Position numbers and translations under genes: made by a program. DNA of 64,000 bases, taken from contig CASJPF010000006.1 in assembly GCA_949383255.1 (NCBI GenBank), forward strand, positions 62,001 through 126,000, written 5' to 3'. Source of the stretch: Lachnospiraceae bacterium (GTDB taxonomy: Bacteria > Bacillota > Clostridia > Lachnospirales > Lachnospiraceae). The notes beneath the pieces are model-generated. The model was given only the letters and a program-made list of their open reading frames with translations. It searched no databases and was not told the origin of the DNA. Positions 1 through 9,225 of this stretch are shown here, piece by piece. Each line of letters opens with the position of its first letter. Positions within the stretch are counted from its first letter, which is position 1.

Positions 1-722
1 TGCATCAGGCAGCGTGGGGTTCTGTTCCAAGAAGTATTGAGATGCCTTTGTTTTATGAACAGAATAATATTATGGGGACTCTAAATATGATGGAGGCGGC
101 AAGGCAGAATGGTGTGAAAAAATTTGTCTATGCATCTAGCTCCTCTGTGTATGGAGATCACCCCGTACTGCCTAAAAAAGAAGGGCAGGAAGGAAATTTG
201 CTTTCACCCTATGCACTTACAAAGCGCACAGACGAAGAGTATGGAAAACTCTATAAGAAGCTCTATCATTTAGATACCTATGGGCTTCGTTATTTTAATG
301 TATTTGGTCGCAGACAGGATCCGAATGGTGCTTATGCGGCAGTAATTCCCAAATTTATTAAACAGTTATTAAATGGAGAAGTACCTACAATCAATGGAGA
401 TGGAAAGCAGTCGCGGGATTTCACTTATATTGACAACGTGATTGAGGCGAATCTTAAGGCGTGTCTTGCGTCAGGTGATGTGGCAGGAGAGGCGTTTAAT
501 ATAGCTTATGGCGGGCGGGAATACCTAATTGATATTTATTATGATTTGTGCAAGGCGCTTGGCAAGGAAGTGGAACCACAGTTTGGACCAGACCGCGCAG
601 GAGATATCAAGCACTCTAACGCTGATATTTCCAAGGCGAGAAAGCTACTAGGATATGCGCCGGAGTTTGACTTTGAGCAGGGAATTGCACTTGCAATTGA
701 CTGGTACAAGGAAAATCTATGA
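1..722 (+). CDS. UDP-N-acetylhexosamine 4-epimerase-like SDR protein (5' truncated)
   Basis: This is the C-terminal two thirds of an extended short-chain dehydrogenase/reductase; the reading frame is already open at base 3 and the start and Rossmann glycine motif lie outside the window. Visible family features are HQAAWGSVPRSIE at the very beginning, the serine cluster YASSSSVYGD, the catalytic YxxxK as SPYALTK, and GLRYFNVFGRRQDPNGAY. These closely resemble the WbpP/TviC/Gne group, which interconverts UDP-GlcNAc and UDP-GalNAc or their uronic acids with bound NAD in the cytoplasm. Its stop overlaps the next gene by four bases (ATGA), so it probably shares that transcript. Plain UDP-glucose 4-epimerase activity is the main alternative. 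Confidence 0.85.
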   Translation, partial: HQAAWGSVPRSIEMPLFYEQNNIMGTLNMMEAARQNGVKKFVYASSSSVYGDHPVLPKKEGQEGNLLSPYALTKRTDEEYGKLYKKLYHLDTYGLRYFNVFGRRQDPNGAYAAVIPKFIKQLLNGEVPTINGDGKQSRDFTYIDNVIEANLKACLASGDVAGEAFNIAYGGREYLIDIYYDLCKALGKEVEPQFGPDRAGDIKHSNADISKARKLLGYAPEFDFEQGIALAIDWYKENL

Positions 723-1495
723 AAATCAGCATAAGAATGGATGATATTACACCTGATATGGATTGGAAAAAGTTTCTTAGATTTAAGGAACTTTGCGATT
801 TGTATCAGATTAAGCCACTTATAGGGGTGGTGCCGGATAATCAGGATGGAAATCTTCATATTGACACCGCAGAATCAACTTTAGCAGAGAATTTTTGGAG
901 GTATATTAAGAGTTTGCAAAATGAGGGCTGGTGTGTTGCACAACATGGGGTAACACATGTTTATACCACAAAAAAGATGGGGTGTTTTCCACTTAATAGG
1001 CTCTCAGAATTTGCAGGAACAGGGTATGAGAATCAGTATGCAGCACTAAAGTACGGCAGAGATATCCTTCTTTCACATGGGATTGAGACAGAGATATTTA
1101 TGGCACCTGCACATTCATTTGATTGTAATACCATAAAGGCATTACGGAAACTAGGATTTTCTAAAATGACAGACGGTTTTGGTGAAAGACCCTATCTTTG
1201 GAGGGGCATAATATTTTATCCAATTTCATACAGACAGAACAGTTGCCTGAAAAAAAACAGTGGTTACACCACGTTTGTGGTTCATTCCAATACTATGAAT
1301 GATAAAGATTTTGAGCGCTATGAAAAACTTTTTGCAAAATACAAGGACAGATTAATTTCCTACGCAGAATTGATGGTGATTGAGGCACACAAGCGCGGGG
1401 TACTTGAGAAAACAGCAGAGTACGCAATGGCGCTGACAAAATATATACTGGTAAGCGGGAAAAGAATCTTCAAGAACCCAAAAAAAGAATTCTAA
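719..1495 (+). CDS. DUF2334-like polysaccharide deacetylase-family protein
   Basis: A 258-residue soluble protein. The motifs RMDDI near the N-terminus, AQHGVTHVY around residue 78 and MAPAHSFD around residue 125 match the Asp/His metal-site motifs of carbohydrate esterase 4-like folds, in the variant described as DUF2334. It has no signal peptide, so if active it would act in the cytoplasm, perhaps on a sugar nucleotide or lipid-linked sugar. The ATGA overlap with the upstream epimerase suggests translational coupling and a shared pathway, for example N-deacetylation of a HexNAc unit. The family call is good; the substrate is unknown. Confidence 0.65.
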   Translation: MKISIRMDDITPDMDWKKFLRFKELCDLYQIKPLIGVVPDNQDGNLHIDTAESTLAENFWRYIKSLQNEGWCVAQHGVTHVYTTKKMGCFPLNRLSEFAGTGYENQYAALKYGRDILLSHGIETEIFMAPAHSFDCNTIKALRKLGFSKMTDGFGERPYLWRGIIFYPISYRQNSCLKKNSGYTTFVVHSNTMNDKDFERYEKLFAKYKDRLISYAELMVIEAHKRGVLEKTAEYAMALTKYILVSGKRIFKNPKKEF

Positions 1496-1520
1496 GAAGA
1501 TAAAGTTAGAGGGAAAAATT

Positions 1521-2660
1521 ATGACAAATCCGGTAAGAGTATTAAATGTTCTAGGGACAACAAATCTTGGCGGTGCGGAGAGCAGGGTGATGGAGCTGTA
1601 CCGGGCAATGGACAAAAAGAAGGTGCAGTTCGATTTTCTGGTGCACACGGACAAAGAAGGTCAATATGATGCAGAAATACAGCAGCTTGGAGGTAGAATT
1701 TACCATGTTCCACGGTTTCGGGTAATCAATTACTTATCTTATCGCAAGGCACTTCGCAGATTTTTTGGAGAACATAGAGAGTTTGTGGCTGTACAGGGAC
1801 ATATGACAAGTACTGCAGCAATTTATCTGCCAATTGCAAAAAAGGCGGGAATCCCTATGACAATTGCACATGCGCGGAGTGCTGGTGTGGACCGCGGGTT
1901 AAAAGGGTTTGTGACAAGGATACTGCGTAGTTCACTAAAATATAAGGCAGATTATTGTTTTGCCTGCTCTGCTGAGGCGGCGGAGGCAGTCTATGGCAGA
2001 AACTGGATTGAGGCAGGTAAAGTACGGACAATTCCAAATGCAATTGATGTGCAGCGTTTTGCCTTTCAGGAAGAAGTGCGGCAGCGGGTGCGTAAGGAAT
2101 TAGGACTTGACCATAACTTTGTCATAGGACATATTGGCAGATTTAGCTTTATGAAGAATCATAACTATCTAATTGATATTTTTGTGCAACTATGTAAAAT
2201 ACGTGACGATGCGGCGTTGGTACTCATTGGAGAGGGCGAATTAAAACAAAAGATTCAGGAGAGAGTGAACCAGTTAGGATTGGCAGGAAGGGTTCGCTTT
2301 TTGGGTAATAGCTTTGACGTGGAGCGATATTATCAGGCTTTTGACTATTTTGTTTTTCCATCATTGTTCGAGGGGCTTCCGGGGAGCGTGGTGGAGGCGC
2401 AGGCATCTGGACTGCGGTGTCTTGTTTCGGACAAGGTTACAAAAGAGGCAGCGTTGACAGAGTTGGTTACTTATAAGAGCATTGAGGAGTCTGCCGCAAG
2501 CTGGGCAAGCGAAGTTATGAGAAACAGCAAAAAGGCGCTAGTACGGGAGGATATGCGCGCTGCGATTGCCGAAAAGGATTTTGATGTGCAAAAGCTTGCA
2601 GCAGAAATGGAAGTTTTTTATATGAGTGGCAAAAATCCACCGGGGGCTGTGACACGGTAA
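1521..2660 (+). CDS. GT4-type glycosyltransferase
   Basis: A 379-residue GT-B enzyme that would transfer a sugar from a nucleotide donor to a lipid-linked glycan at the inner membrane face. The N-terminal acceptor domain starts with LNVLGTTNLGGAESRVMELY. The C-terminal donor domain has GHIGRFSFMKNH and the E-x7-E motif EGLPGSVVE, near residues 285-293. A GAGGG-like ribosome site precedes the ATG. It is followed by 180 bases of structured non-coding DNA, so it may end a subtranscript. Donor and linkage cannot be read from sequence. Confidence 0.85.
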   Translation: MTNPVRVLNVLGTTNLGGAESRVMELYRAMDKKKVQFDFLVHTDKEGQYDAEIQQLGGRIYHVPRFRVINYLSYRKALRRFFGEHREFVAVQGHMTSTAAIYLPIAKKAGIPMTIAHARSAGVDRGLKGFVTRILRSSLKYKADYCFACSAEAAEAVYGRNWIEAGKVRTIPNAIDVQRFAFQEEVRQRVRKELGLDHNFVIGHIGRFSFMKNHNYLIDIFVQLCKIRDDAALVLIGEGELKQKIQERVNQLGLAGRVRFLGNSFDVERYYQAFDYFVFPSLFEGLPGSVVEAQASGLRCLVSDKVTKEAALTELVTYKSIEESAASWASEVMRNSKKALVREDMRAAIAEKDFDVQKLAAEMEVFYMSGKNPPGAVTR

Positions 2661-2733
2661 ATTATAGTTACTTTTCATGGTGTAGGAATGCGCATAAATT
2701 GCGCGTTTCGTGAGAACATGATTGAGAAGTGAG

Positions 2734-2770
2734 GGGCGATTTTTGCGAGGCAAAACTTGAAATATCGCCC
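2734..2770. other. Intergenic hairpin
   Basis: The arms GGGCGAT and ATCGCCC are perfectly complementary and enclose a second stem, TTTTG/CAAAA, around a short loop. No T-run follows, so it is not an obvious terminator. It sits between the first GT4 gene and the acyltransferase gene. It could be an RNA stability element or part of the neighbouring repeat. Confidence 0.5.
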
Positions 2771-2774
2771 GAAT

Positions 2775-2814
2775 TGTTGCTATAAGTGGTCTTCTAGACC
2801 GTGAATAGTAATAA
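2775..2814 (+). repeat. Palindromic intergenic repeat, family 2, copy 1
   Basis: The ends TGTTGCTAT and GTGAATAGTAATAA are shared with a second copy before the DUF5672 gene, and both copies carry TTCTA in the loop. Here the stem is TTGCTAT/ATAGTAA with an inner GGTCT/AGACC. It ends 27 bases before the acyltransferase start, just ahead of its ribosome-binding site. Confidence 0.6.
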
Positions 2815-2840
2815 ATTATGGAGGAAAGGGAAGAAATCAC

Positions 2841-3626
2841 ATGATAGATACTTCATATCGGAAAAAATTTTTAACAGTGAATCAGATTTGGTATCCAAAT
2901 GCATTGAGCATTTCTGAGCTTTTGCGACAGAGACGAAATGCAGATATTTTATTTGTTCATGGGGTGCCTATTGAGGAGACAAAAGGCAGTTTTCGAGGCT
3001 GGCAGGAGTATCACACTTGTATGAATGACTTAACCTTGCCCGAGGACAAGATATTTGCTGAAATCAATAAAAATGTACGATATGAGTGTAGAAGAAGCGA
3101 GCGGGACGACATTGAAATTCGTTTTTATAAAAAAGCTGACATTGCGGCGGACAAAACAATTTTGAGTATCTTTGCAGATATTTATGAAAAGATGTACCAA
3201 TCAAAAGGGATTGTGGAGAAATTTAATCTGACAGCAGTACAAAAATATCTGGAGACGGGCAATATCTGTTTTTCTGCGGTGTGGAGACAGAATGAACCAA
3301 TTGTTTTTCATTCTTATATCTGTGATGCATATGACACAAGGCTTCTCCATTCGGCTTCTTGCTTCCGGGAAGAAAGCGCTGACCAAAATCTAATAGGGCG
3401 CGCAAACAAAAAGCTTCACTGGGAGGATATGAAGTATTTTAAGGAAAAGGGTGTGCTTCGTTATGACTGGGGTGGTATTTCAGATTTTGAGAATCCCAAT
3501 GGAATAGATGCATTTAAGCTAAAGTTTGGCGGGGAGAAGATAACTTACTACAATGTTTTTGCAGGCAATACACAATTAGGAAAGCTTGCGGTTACAGCAA
3601 TGAAAAAAATGAAGAGAGTGAACTAA
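2841..3626 (+). CDS. FemAB/GNAT-like acyltransferase
   Basis: A 261-residue soluble protein with the C-terminal signature of FemAB-like and Acetyltransf_6 enzymes: RYDWGGI followed by NGIDAFKLKFGG near residues 210-235. The middle region, with FADIYEKMY and IVFHSYICDAYDTRLLHSAS, fits one GNAT-type lobe. Family members transfer amino acids from aminoacyl-tRNA or acyl groups from acyl-CoA to cell-wall precursors or sugars. Here, surrounded by glycosyltransferases, N-acylation of a sugar or attachment of an amino acid to the glycan is likely. GGAGGAAAGG upstream supports this start. Confidence 0.65.
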   Translation: MIDTSYRKKFLTVNQIWYPNALSISELLRQRRNADILFVHGVPIEETKGSFRGWQEYHTCMNDLTLPEDKIFAEINKNVRYECRRSERDDIEIRFYKKADIAADKTILSIFADIYEKMYQSKGIVEKFNLTAVQKYLETGNICFSAVWRQNEPIVFHSYICDAYDTRLLHSASCFREESADQNLIGRANKKLHWEDMKYFKEKGVLRYDWGGISDFENPNGIDAFKLKFGGEKITYYNVFAGNTQLGKLAVTAMKKMKRVN

Positions 3627-3627
3627 T

Positions 3628-4812
3628 TTGGAAAATAAGAAAAAGCATATTATGCTGATTGTTCCCATGCTTGACCAAGGCGGATTAGAACGTGTGTGCG
3701 CAACTACTGCACAACTTTTAAAAAAAGAATATGCTGTTCATTTAGTGGTATTTAATACAACAGGTATGATTTATGATGTGTCTGGAGTTGATATGACAGA
3801 CTTAAAGCTTGGTGCGGTAGATGGCAGGATTGGAAAGGCAGTGAATGTTCTGCGGAGAGTGAGGCGTGTAAAACAGTTAAAAAAACAGTTTGATATCCAG
3901 TTAAGCTACAGTTTTGGACCGACAGCAAATCTTGTAAATGTATTGTCCAAGCAAAAAGATTTTACTTGGGCAGGCATTCGAGGATATGGCGCTTTAAGTA
4001 ACAAAACTGCTATGAAACTGGTTTGTCGGCTTGCGGACAGAGTGATTAGCTGTACGCGAATCATGGAGCAGCAGATTGATAGACAATTTCGACCCAAACG
4101 GTCCGCTGCAGTCTATAATCCCTGTGACATTGAACAGATTCGAGCGCAGTCAAAACAGCGGACACCAAAGGAATTTGACACATTTTTTGCACGGAGCGGA
4201 AAATTGATTGCCTCTATGGGCAGGGAACATGATGTTAAAGGGTTTTGGCATTTAATTAAGGCGGTACATTTGGTAAGGAAGCATTTGCCAGAGACACGGT
4301 TAATGATTATAGGGGCGGGGGATTACAGTTCCTACAAAACACTTGCCAAACAGCTTGGTATGCAGGAGGCAGTTTTGTTTACAGGAGTACAGGCAAATCC
4401 CTTTTCTTTTTTAAGAAAGGCAGATGTCTATGCATTGACATCAGAAAGTGAAGGATTTCCCAATGCTTTAATAGAAGCAATGGCAGTTGGAATTCCTTGC
4501 GTAAGCGCAAATTGTCTTACAGGTCCGGCAGAAATTTTGCACGAACAGTATGAACAGTGTATGGTCGATAGTCAGACATTTTATGCAGACTATGGGATTC
4601 TTACAGGTATCTTTCATGGACAGAAAGATATGGATGCACAGCGGTTTACTGGGGAGGAGCAGCGTTTTGCGATGGAGTTAGAGACACTATTGGAAGATGA
4701 ACAGCAATATCAAACATATCGGGAGGCAGCCCTAAAACGTGCAGAAATGTTTGGCATGGAACAATATCTGTGCAGAATCCGAGAGTTGATTGAGACAGAT
4801 TTGACAGATTAG
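3628..4812 (+). CDS. GT4-type glycosyltransferase (TTG start)
   Basis: A 394-residue GT-B glycosyltransferase. It opens with IMLIVPMLDQGGLERVC, the acceptor-domain loop. SMGREHDVKGFWHLIKA begins the donor domain, and the E-x7-E element is EGFPNALIE in TSESEGFPNALIEAMAVG. The start is TTG directly after the stop of the acyltransferase, with only a weak purine-rich ribosome site, so translation probably depends on coupling. It is a distant paralogue of the two GT4 genes flanking the first asparagine-synthase gene. Donor sugar unknown. Confidence 0.85.
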   Translation: MENKKKHIMLIVPMLDQGGLERVCATTAQLLKKEYAVHLVVFNTTGMIYDVSGVDMTDLKLGAVDGRIGKAVNVLRRVRRVKQLKKQFDIQLSYSFGPTANLVNVLSKQKDFTWAGIRGYGALSNKTAMKLVCRLADRVISCTRIMEQQIDRQFRPKRSAAVYNPCDIEQIRAQSKQRTPKEFDTFFARSGKLIASMGREHDVKGFWHLIKAVHLVRKHLPETRLMIIGAGDYSSYKTLAKQLGMQEAVLFTGVQANPFSFLRKADVYALTSESEGFPNALIEAMAVGIPCVSANCLTGPAEILHEQYEQCMVDSQTFYADYGILTGIFHGQKDMDAQRFTGEEQRFAMELETLLEDEQQYQTYREAALKRAEMFGMEQYLCRIRELIETDLTD

Positions 4813-4823
4813 GAGGAGATCGT

Positions 4824-6200
4824 TTGAAGCAGGAGCAAAAAAGACGAGAGCGGATAGTAGTTGTGATTCTGTTTCTGGTCAGTTTGGCGTTTTATCTTTT
4901 CTGGTATCTGTTTGATGGTATTATTATGACAGAGGATGCACCATCTTATATTCAGATGCAAAGTGATAGAGAACCAGGATACTGTCTATATTTATGGTTG
5001 CTTCGGGGGATTTTTGGAGCAGAAGTTGGTCTTCATGTAGCTGTGATTGGTCAGTGTGTTATTGCTGCGGTAGCGGCGTGTGCCATAACGAGAGTTCTTG
5101 CACAGATGTTTTCGCTAAATTGGTTTGGCAGTGCAGGAATCCTTATAATACAGTATGGGATTACTCTTTTAAATCGATTTGTGGCACAGCGAAGATGCAG
5201 TTATTTCAATAGTATTGAGACAGAAGGGCTTGCGTATTCGCTCTGGGTTTTTTATTTTTTGTGTATTCTTGGCGTCTGGTTTCGGAGAGATAAAAAAAGT
5301 TTGGCAGGAGCAATTGCTTGGTCTGTTATATTAATTAGTATCCGAAAACAAATGTTAATTACATTGGTAATTCTTTTTTTAGTGGTTTTGGTTTCTTATT
5401 GCAGGAAGGAAAGCATAAAAAAGGCTGTTGTCTCGGGATTGCTCACCTGTGTGATTGTGCTTGCAGGCACAAGACTTGTCGATTGTGGATACAATTGGAT
5501 GGTGCGGGGAGAATTTGCGCCGCATACAGGGGATTCAAGTTTTATTCTTGGAACAGAATTATATCTTGCGGATAAAGAGATGGCATCGTATATTCAAGAT
5601 GCGGACAACAGAGCACTATTCCTGGAAATTATGCAGCGCGCTGACGAAAAGGAATATAATATTGCTTATGCCGGCAAAGGGTGGCAGGCTATTGAGGACC
5701 ATTATAGCAATGCGTATGATCGAATTAAATTTGATATTGTTATGGTCGTGATAAGAGATCAGCAGGAGGCGCGGGGTGTTGCCGAGTCGGATCGGGAAGC
5801 AGACTATAACCGGATTGCAGGGAGTATGATGCGGAACCTTTTAATGCCATCTGTACCAGAATTGATTAGACTTTTTGCCTGCAATGTGATTCACGGATTG
5901 ATTACTACAGTGTTAAAAGTTCACCGTCTATTAAATTGGATAGCATTGTTTTTGTATTTATTTTATGGGATAACGGCGTTTTATCTTGTGATGTTGGCAC
6001 GCAGATATGGCGGCGGTCTTACAAAGGCGGTGGAGTTTGCATTGATTGTGTTGCTGGCAATTGTGGTAAATGTCTGCTTTACATCACTGACCATTTACTG
6101 CCAGATGCGCTATATGCTATATAATACAGGGTTGTTTTATCAGGCATGGTGGATTATGCTTTTCCAAATGTATCAGTACTGGAACAGCAGAAAAGGTTGA
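4824..6200 (+). CDS. Polytopic GT-C-like membrane protein
   Basis: A 458-residue protein with about ten hydrophobic segments, the first at residues 9-29. The first extracytoplasmic loop carries TEDAPSYIQMQ, an acidic pair in the place where GT-C lipid-sugar transferases keep catalytic acids. A large hydrophilic loop at about residues 225-345 lies between two membrane blocks. This layout resembles PMT/GT39-like transferases that use polyprenyl-phosphate sugars outside the membrane, but no diagnostic motif fixes the family. The TTG start has a strong GGAGGAG site. It sits within a run of GT4 genes, so addition of a side-branch sugar is plausible. Confidence 0.5.
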   Translation: MKQEQKRRERIVVVILFLVSLAFYLFWYLFDGIIMTEDAPSYIQMQSDREPGYCLYLWLLRGIFGAEVGLHVAVIGQCVIAAVAACAITRVLAQMFSLNWFGSAGILIIQYGITLLNRFVAQRRCSYFNSIETEGLAYSLWVFYFLCILGVWFRRDKKSLAGAIAWSVILISIRKQMLITLVILFLVVLVSYCRKESIKKAVVSGLLTCVIVLAGTRLVDCGYNWMVRGEFAPHTGDSSFILGTELYLADKEMASYIQDADNRALFLEIMQRADEKEYNIAYAGKGWQAIEDHYSNAYDRIKFDIVMVVIRDQQEARGVAESDREADYNRIAGSMMRNLLMPSVPELIRLFACNVIHGLITTVLKVHRLLNWIALFLYLFYGITAFYLVMLARRYGGGLTKAVEFALIVLLAIVVNVCFTSLTIYCQMRYMLYNTGLFYQAWWIMLFQMYQYWNSRKG

Positions 6201-6205
6201 GGAAT

Positions 6206-7321
6206 ATGAAACGGATTGTTTTTCATTTGAATTGTATGGAAAGAGGCGGTGCAGAACGTGTGGTTGCAACTCTTTCAGGTCAGTTTGCAGAACATGGATA
6301 TGAAGTGTATATTGCGACAGAATGGCAAGGGAAAGACGAGTACGAGATACATTCGCGGGTGAAGCGTGTCCATGTGGGGCTTGACGCAAAACAGGAACAA
6401 CACAGTCGCATTCAGAAATTTTTGGATCGCATTTTTAATCTCCGCCGTTTCTTAAAAAAAGTAAAACCTGACATTGTGATTGCTTTTGCACGCAAAGCCA
6501 ATTACAGGGCGCTCACAGCGACAATTGGTATGAAACTGCCTGTGTTGATATCAGTCCGTATCAATCCAATTGGATATTATGATTTTTTGTCAGACAAGAT
6601 ACAGATACCATTTCTTTTTCGGCGGGCTGCGGGCTGTGTATTTCAGACGCAGCAGCAGCGGGATTTTTTCCCAGAATATGTGCGCAGAAATTCCAGAATC
6701 ATATTAAATCCTATTGATGAAAAATTTATTGGAAATGAGATACCCGAAGAGCGGGAATCAGTTGTGGTCCATTCTGGGCGGTTGGTGGACTTTAAGAATC
6801 AATGCTTGTTAATCAATGCTTTTGCAATGGTACATCAAACGCACCCAGATTATATACTTAGAATCTATGGTCCAGACTCTTTTGACGGGACAAAGCAGCA
6901 GTTGGAGGATACAATTTGCCGCCTTCATGCAGAAGAATATGTACAGTTGATGGGGAGCAGCAGCGCGTTGGAAAAGGATATGCGCAACGCAGCTTTAGCC
7001 GCGTATTCCTCTGACTATGAAGGGATGCCCAATGTGGTATTAGAGGCAATGGCACTAGGGCTTGCGGTGGTGTCCACAGACTGCCCGCCGGGAGGACCAC
7101 GTATGGTCATTCAGCATGAAAAGAATGGTCTGCTTGTTCCTGTTGGAGACAGAGATGCCCTAGCAGCAGCGATAAATAGATTGATTGAGGACCGCAAGCT
7201 GGCGGAACAGCTTGGAAAGAATGCAGCAAAGATTGGGCAGATGGCTTCTCCGCAACGCATTTTTGAGGAGTGGAAAGACTATATTGAGGAGATTATAACT
7301 CCGAAAGGAAGGGCAGATTAA
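6206..7321 (+). CDS. GT4-type glycosyltransferase
   Basis: A 371-residue GT-B enzyme starting KRIVFHLNCMERGGAERVV. The reading frame continues upstream into the previous gene, but this ATG, with TTGAGGA before it, is the sensible start. The donor domain has VVHSGRLVDFKNQ and the E-x7-E segment EGMPNVVLE, followed by the STDCPPGGPR loop typical of capsule GT4 enzymes. It is a clear paralogue of the GT4 gene on the other side of asnB, with the same NGLLVPVGD motif. The two probably arose by duplication and add related sugars. Confidence 0.87.
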   Translation: MKRIVFHLNCMERGGAERVVATLSGQFAEHGYEVYIATEWQGKDEYEIHSRVKRVHVGLDAKQEQHSRIQKFLDRIFNLRRFLKKVKPDIVIAFARKANYRALTATIGMKLPVLISVRINPIGYYDFLSDKIQIPFLFRRAAGCVFQTQQQRDFFPEYVRRNSRIILNPIDEKFIGNEIPEERESVVVHSGRLVDFKNQCLLINAFAMVHQTHPDYILRIYGPDSFDGTKQQLEDTICRLHAEEYVQLMGSSSALEKDMRNAALAAYSSDYEGMPNVVLEAMALGLAVVSTDCPPGGPRMVIQHEKNGLLVPVGDRDALAAAINRLIEDRKLAEQLGKNAAKIGQMASPQRIFEEWKDYIEEIITPKGRAD

Positions 7322-7323
7322 GT

Positions 7324-9210
7324 ATGTGCGGAATATGTGGATTTATTTCAACAAAAAGCATAACAACAAATCAATTGAAACAGATGAATGATACCATGTA
7401 TCATCGAGGACCCAATGACAGCGGAGAGGAGATTTTTGCCGGAAAAGATGGATACGAAGTCGGATTAGCGCAGCGGCGTCTCTCCATTTTGGATTTGTCT
7501 ATGCTTGGTCACCAGCCAATGCATTCCTGTGACAATAGATTGGTGATTGTCTATAATGGAGAGATTTATAATTTCTTGGAACTTCGAGAAGAACTAAAAG
7601 CGTATCCGTTTCAATCCCAATGTGACACGGAAGTGATTTTAGCGGCATATTTAAAATGGGGCATTGCATGTATTGATCGGTTTCAGGGAATGTTCGCAAT
7701 TGCTCTTTATGATAGAGAGACAGGAACACTCTTTCTTGTGCGGGATAGAATTGGCAAGAAGCCGCTATATTACTGGAGAGATGGCAGCAATCTGGTCTTT
7801 GCGTCGGAACTAAAACCAATTATGGAATACCCTAATTTTCCTAAGAATATTCGCAAAGATATAATAAAACGATATCTGTATCAGCAGTGTATCAATGAAC
7901 CAGACTCTGTTTTTGAGAATGTGTATAAAGTGGAACCTGGGCAGATTGTTCAGTTTCAGGCAGGGAAGTTCTCAAAACACAAATACTGGGATATTGCGTC
8001 AGTATATCGTACAAAAAAGCAGGGGATGGTTCTTTCCTATAAGCAGGCAAAAGAAGAACTTAGAGCGATTTTAAAAGACAGTGTGAAAAAGCGTATGATT
8101 GCAGATGTGCCAGTGGGGGCCTTTTTGAGTGGAGGCTATGATTCTTCGCTAGTTACAGCGATTGCACAGGAGGTCAGCTTTGAGCCAGTCAAGACATACT
8201 CTATTGGTTTTGAAGAAGAACGATACAATGAGGCAAAGTATGCAAAGGCAGTTGCTAAACATCTTGGAACACAACATACAGAACTTTTTATAGATGAAAA
8301 GTCTATGTTTGACATGGTGGATAGTATTCCAAAATACTATGACGAACCTTTTGCAGACAGTTCCCAGATACCATCTATGTTGGTGGCAAAGCTTGCGGCA
8401 AAGGATGTCACAGTTGTGCTCTCTGGTGACGGGGGAGATGAATTTTTTTGTGGATATAATATTTATGACAATGTAGCGCAGGCGCAGAAATTGGATTTGC
8501 TTGGACGTATGACTTATGGTGTCTGCCAGTTTCCACCGTTTCGTGCGCTGGGACTTTTTGAGCGTCTTCCGTTTCGAGTCCAAGTTGTGGCAGGAAATCA
8601 TGATTCGCAGACCAAGACACAGATTGGCGGAAGAACATATATGAAGGTGATTGACCGAATGCTTTTGGAGAGTGGTGTGCCATTCAAATTTCCAATAGAG
8701 TCTAAATATCAGGAAAGCAACTGGCAGGCGCGCAGAATGTTGTTAGATGAGGAGACGTATCTGCCCGGGGACATCTTGTGTAAGGTGGACAGGGCTTCTA
8801 TGAAATATTCTTTGGAGGCACGATGTCCTCTTCTTGATGTCAATGTGATGGAATATTCCTATCGCTTGCCACATGACTATAAATATGCGAATGGCGTGAA
8901 AAAGCGTATCTTGAAAGATATCGCTTACGATTATATTCCAAGAGAGCTGCTTGACAGACCAAAAGTAGGATTTGGCGTGCCGCTTGACAAGTGGATGCGG
9001 GGACCTTTAAGAGAAGCGTTACAGGATATGTGTAGCGTAGCATATCTAAAGCAACAAGAAATTTTTGATGCCCGGTATGTACATGCATTTATTAGTGAAT
9101 ATCTTAGAACAGGGGATCGGGGACCAGCTTCCGGTGCAAATTACTCAAAGGTCGCGTGGGCATTCTTTGTTTTTCAACAGTGGTATAGAACCTATATACA
9201 TTCAGTTTAA
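7324..9210 (+). CDS. asnB: Asparagine synthase-like glutamine amidotransferase
   Basis: A 628-residue class II amidotransferase. The N-terminal MCGICGF gives the catalytic Cys2 of the glutaminase domain, and YNGEIYN and RDRIGKKPLYY follow as in AsnB. The synthetase domain has the ATP pyrophosphatase loop SGGYDSS near residue 269 and SGDGGDEFFCGY near residue 370. Genuine AsnB makes asparagine. Homologues inside O-antigen and capsule loci, such as WbpS, are thought to amidate sugar uronic acids, and the location between two GT4 genes favours that role. It begins two bases after the preceding stop, indicating an operon. Confidence 0.88.
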   Translation: MCGICGFISTKSITTNQLKQMNDTMYHRGPNDSGEEIFAGKDGYEVGLAQRRLSILDLSMLGHQPMHSCDNRLVIVYNGEIYNFLELREELKAYPFQSQCDTEVILAAYLKWGIACIDRFQGMFAIALYDRETGTLFLVRDRIGKKPLYYWRDGSNLVFASELKPIMEYPNFPKNIRKDIIKRYLYQQCINEPDSVFENVYKVEPGQIVQFQAGKFSKHKYWDIASVYRTKKQGMVLSYKQAKEELRAILKDSVKKRMIADVPVGAFLSGGYDSSLVTAIAQEVSFEPVKTYSIGFEEERYNEAKYAKAVAKHLGTQHTELFIDEKSMFDMVDSIPKYYDEPFADSSQIPSMLVAKLAAKDVTVVLSGDGGDEFFCGYNIYDNVAQAQKLDLLGRMTYGVCQFPPFRALGLFERLPFRVQVVAGNHDSQTKTQIGGRTYMKVIDRMLLESGVPFKFPIESKYQESNWQARRMLLDEETYLPGDILCKVDRASMKYSLEARCPLLDVNVMEYSYRLPHDYKYANGVKKRILKDIAYDYIPRELLDRPKVGFGVPLDKWMRGPLREALQDMCSVAYLKQQEIFDARYVHAFISEYLRTGDRGPASGANYSKVAWAFFVFQQWYRTYIHSV

Positions 9211-9225
9211 ACCGGGGTTTTATCT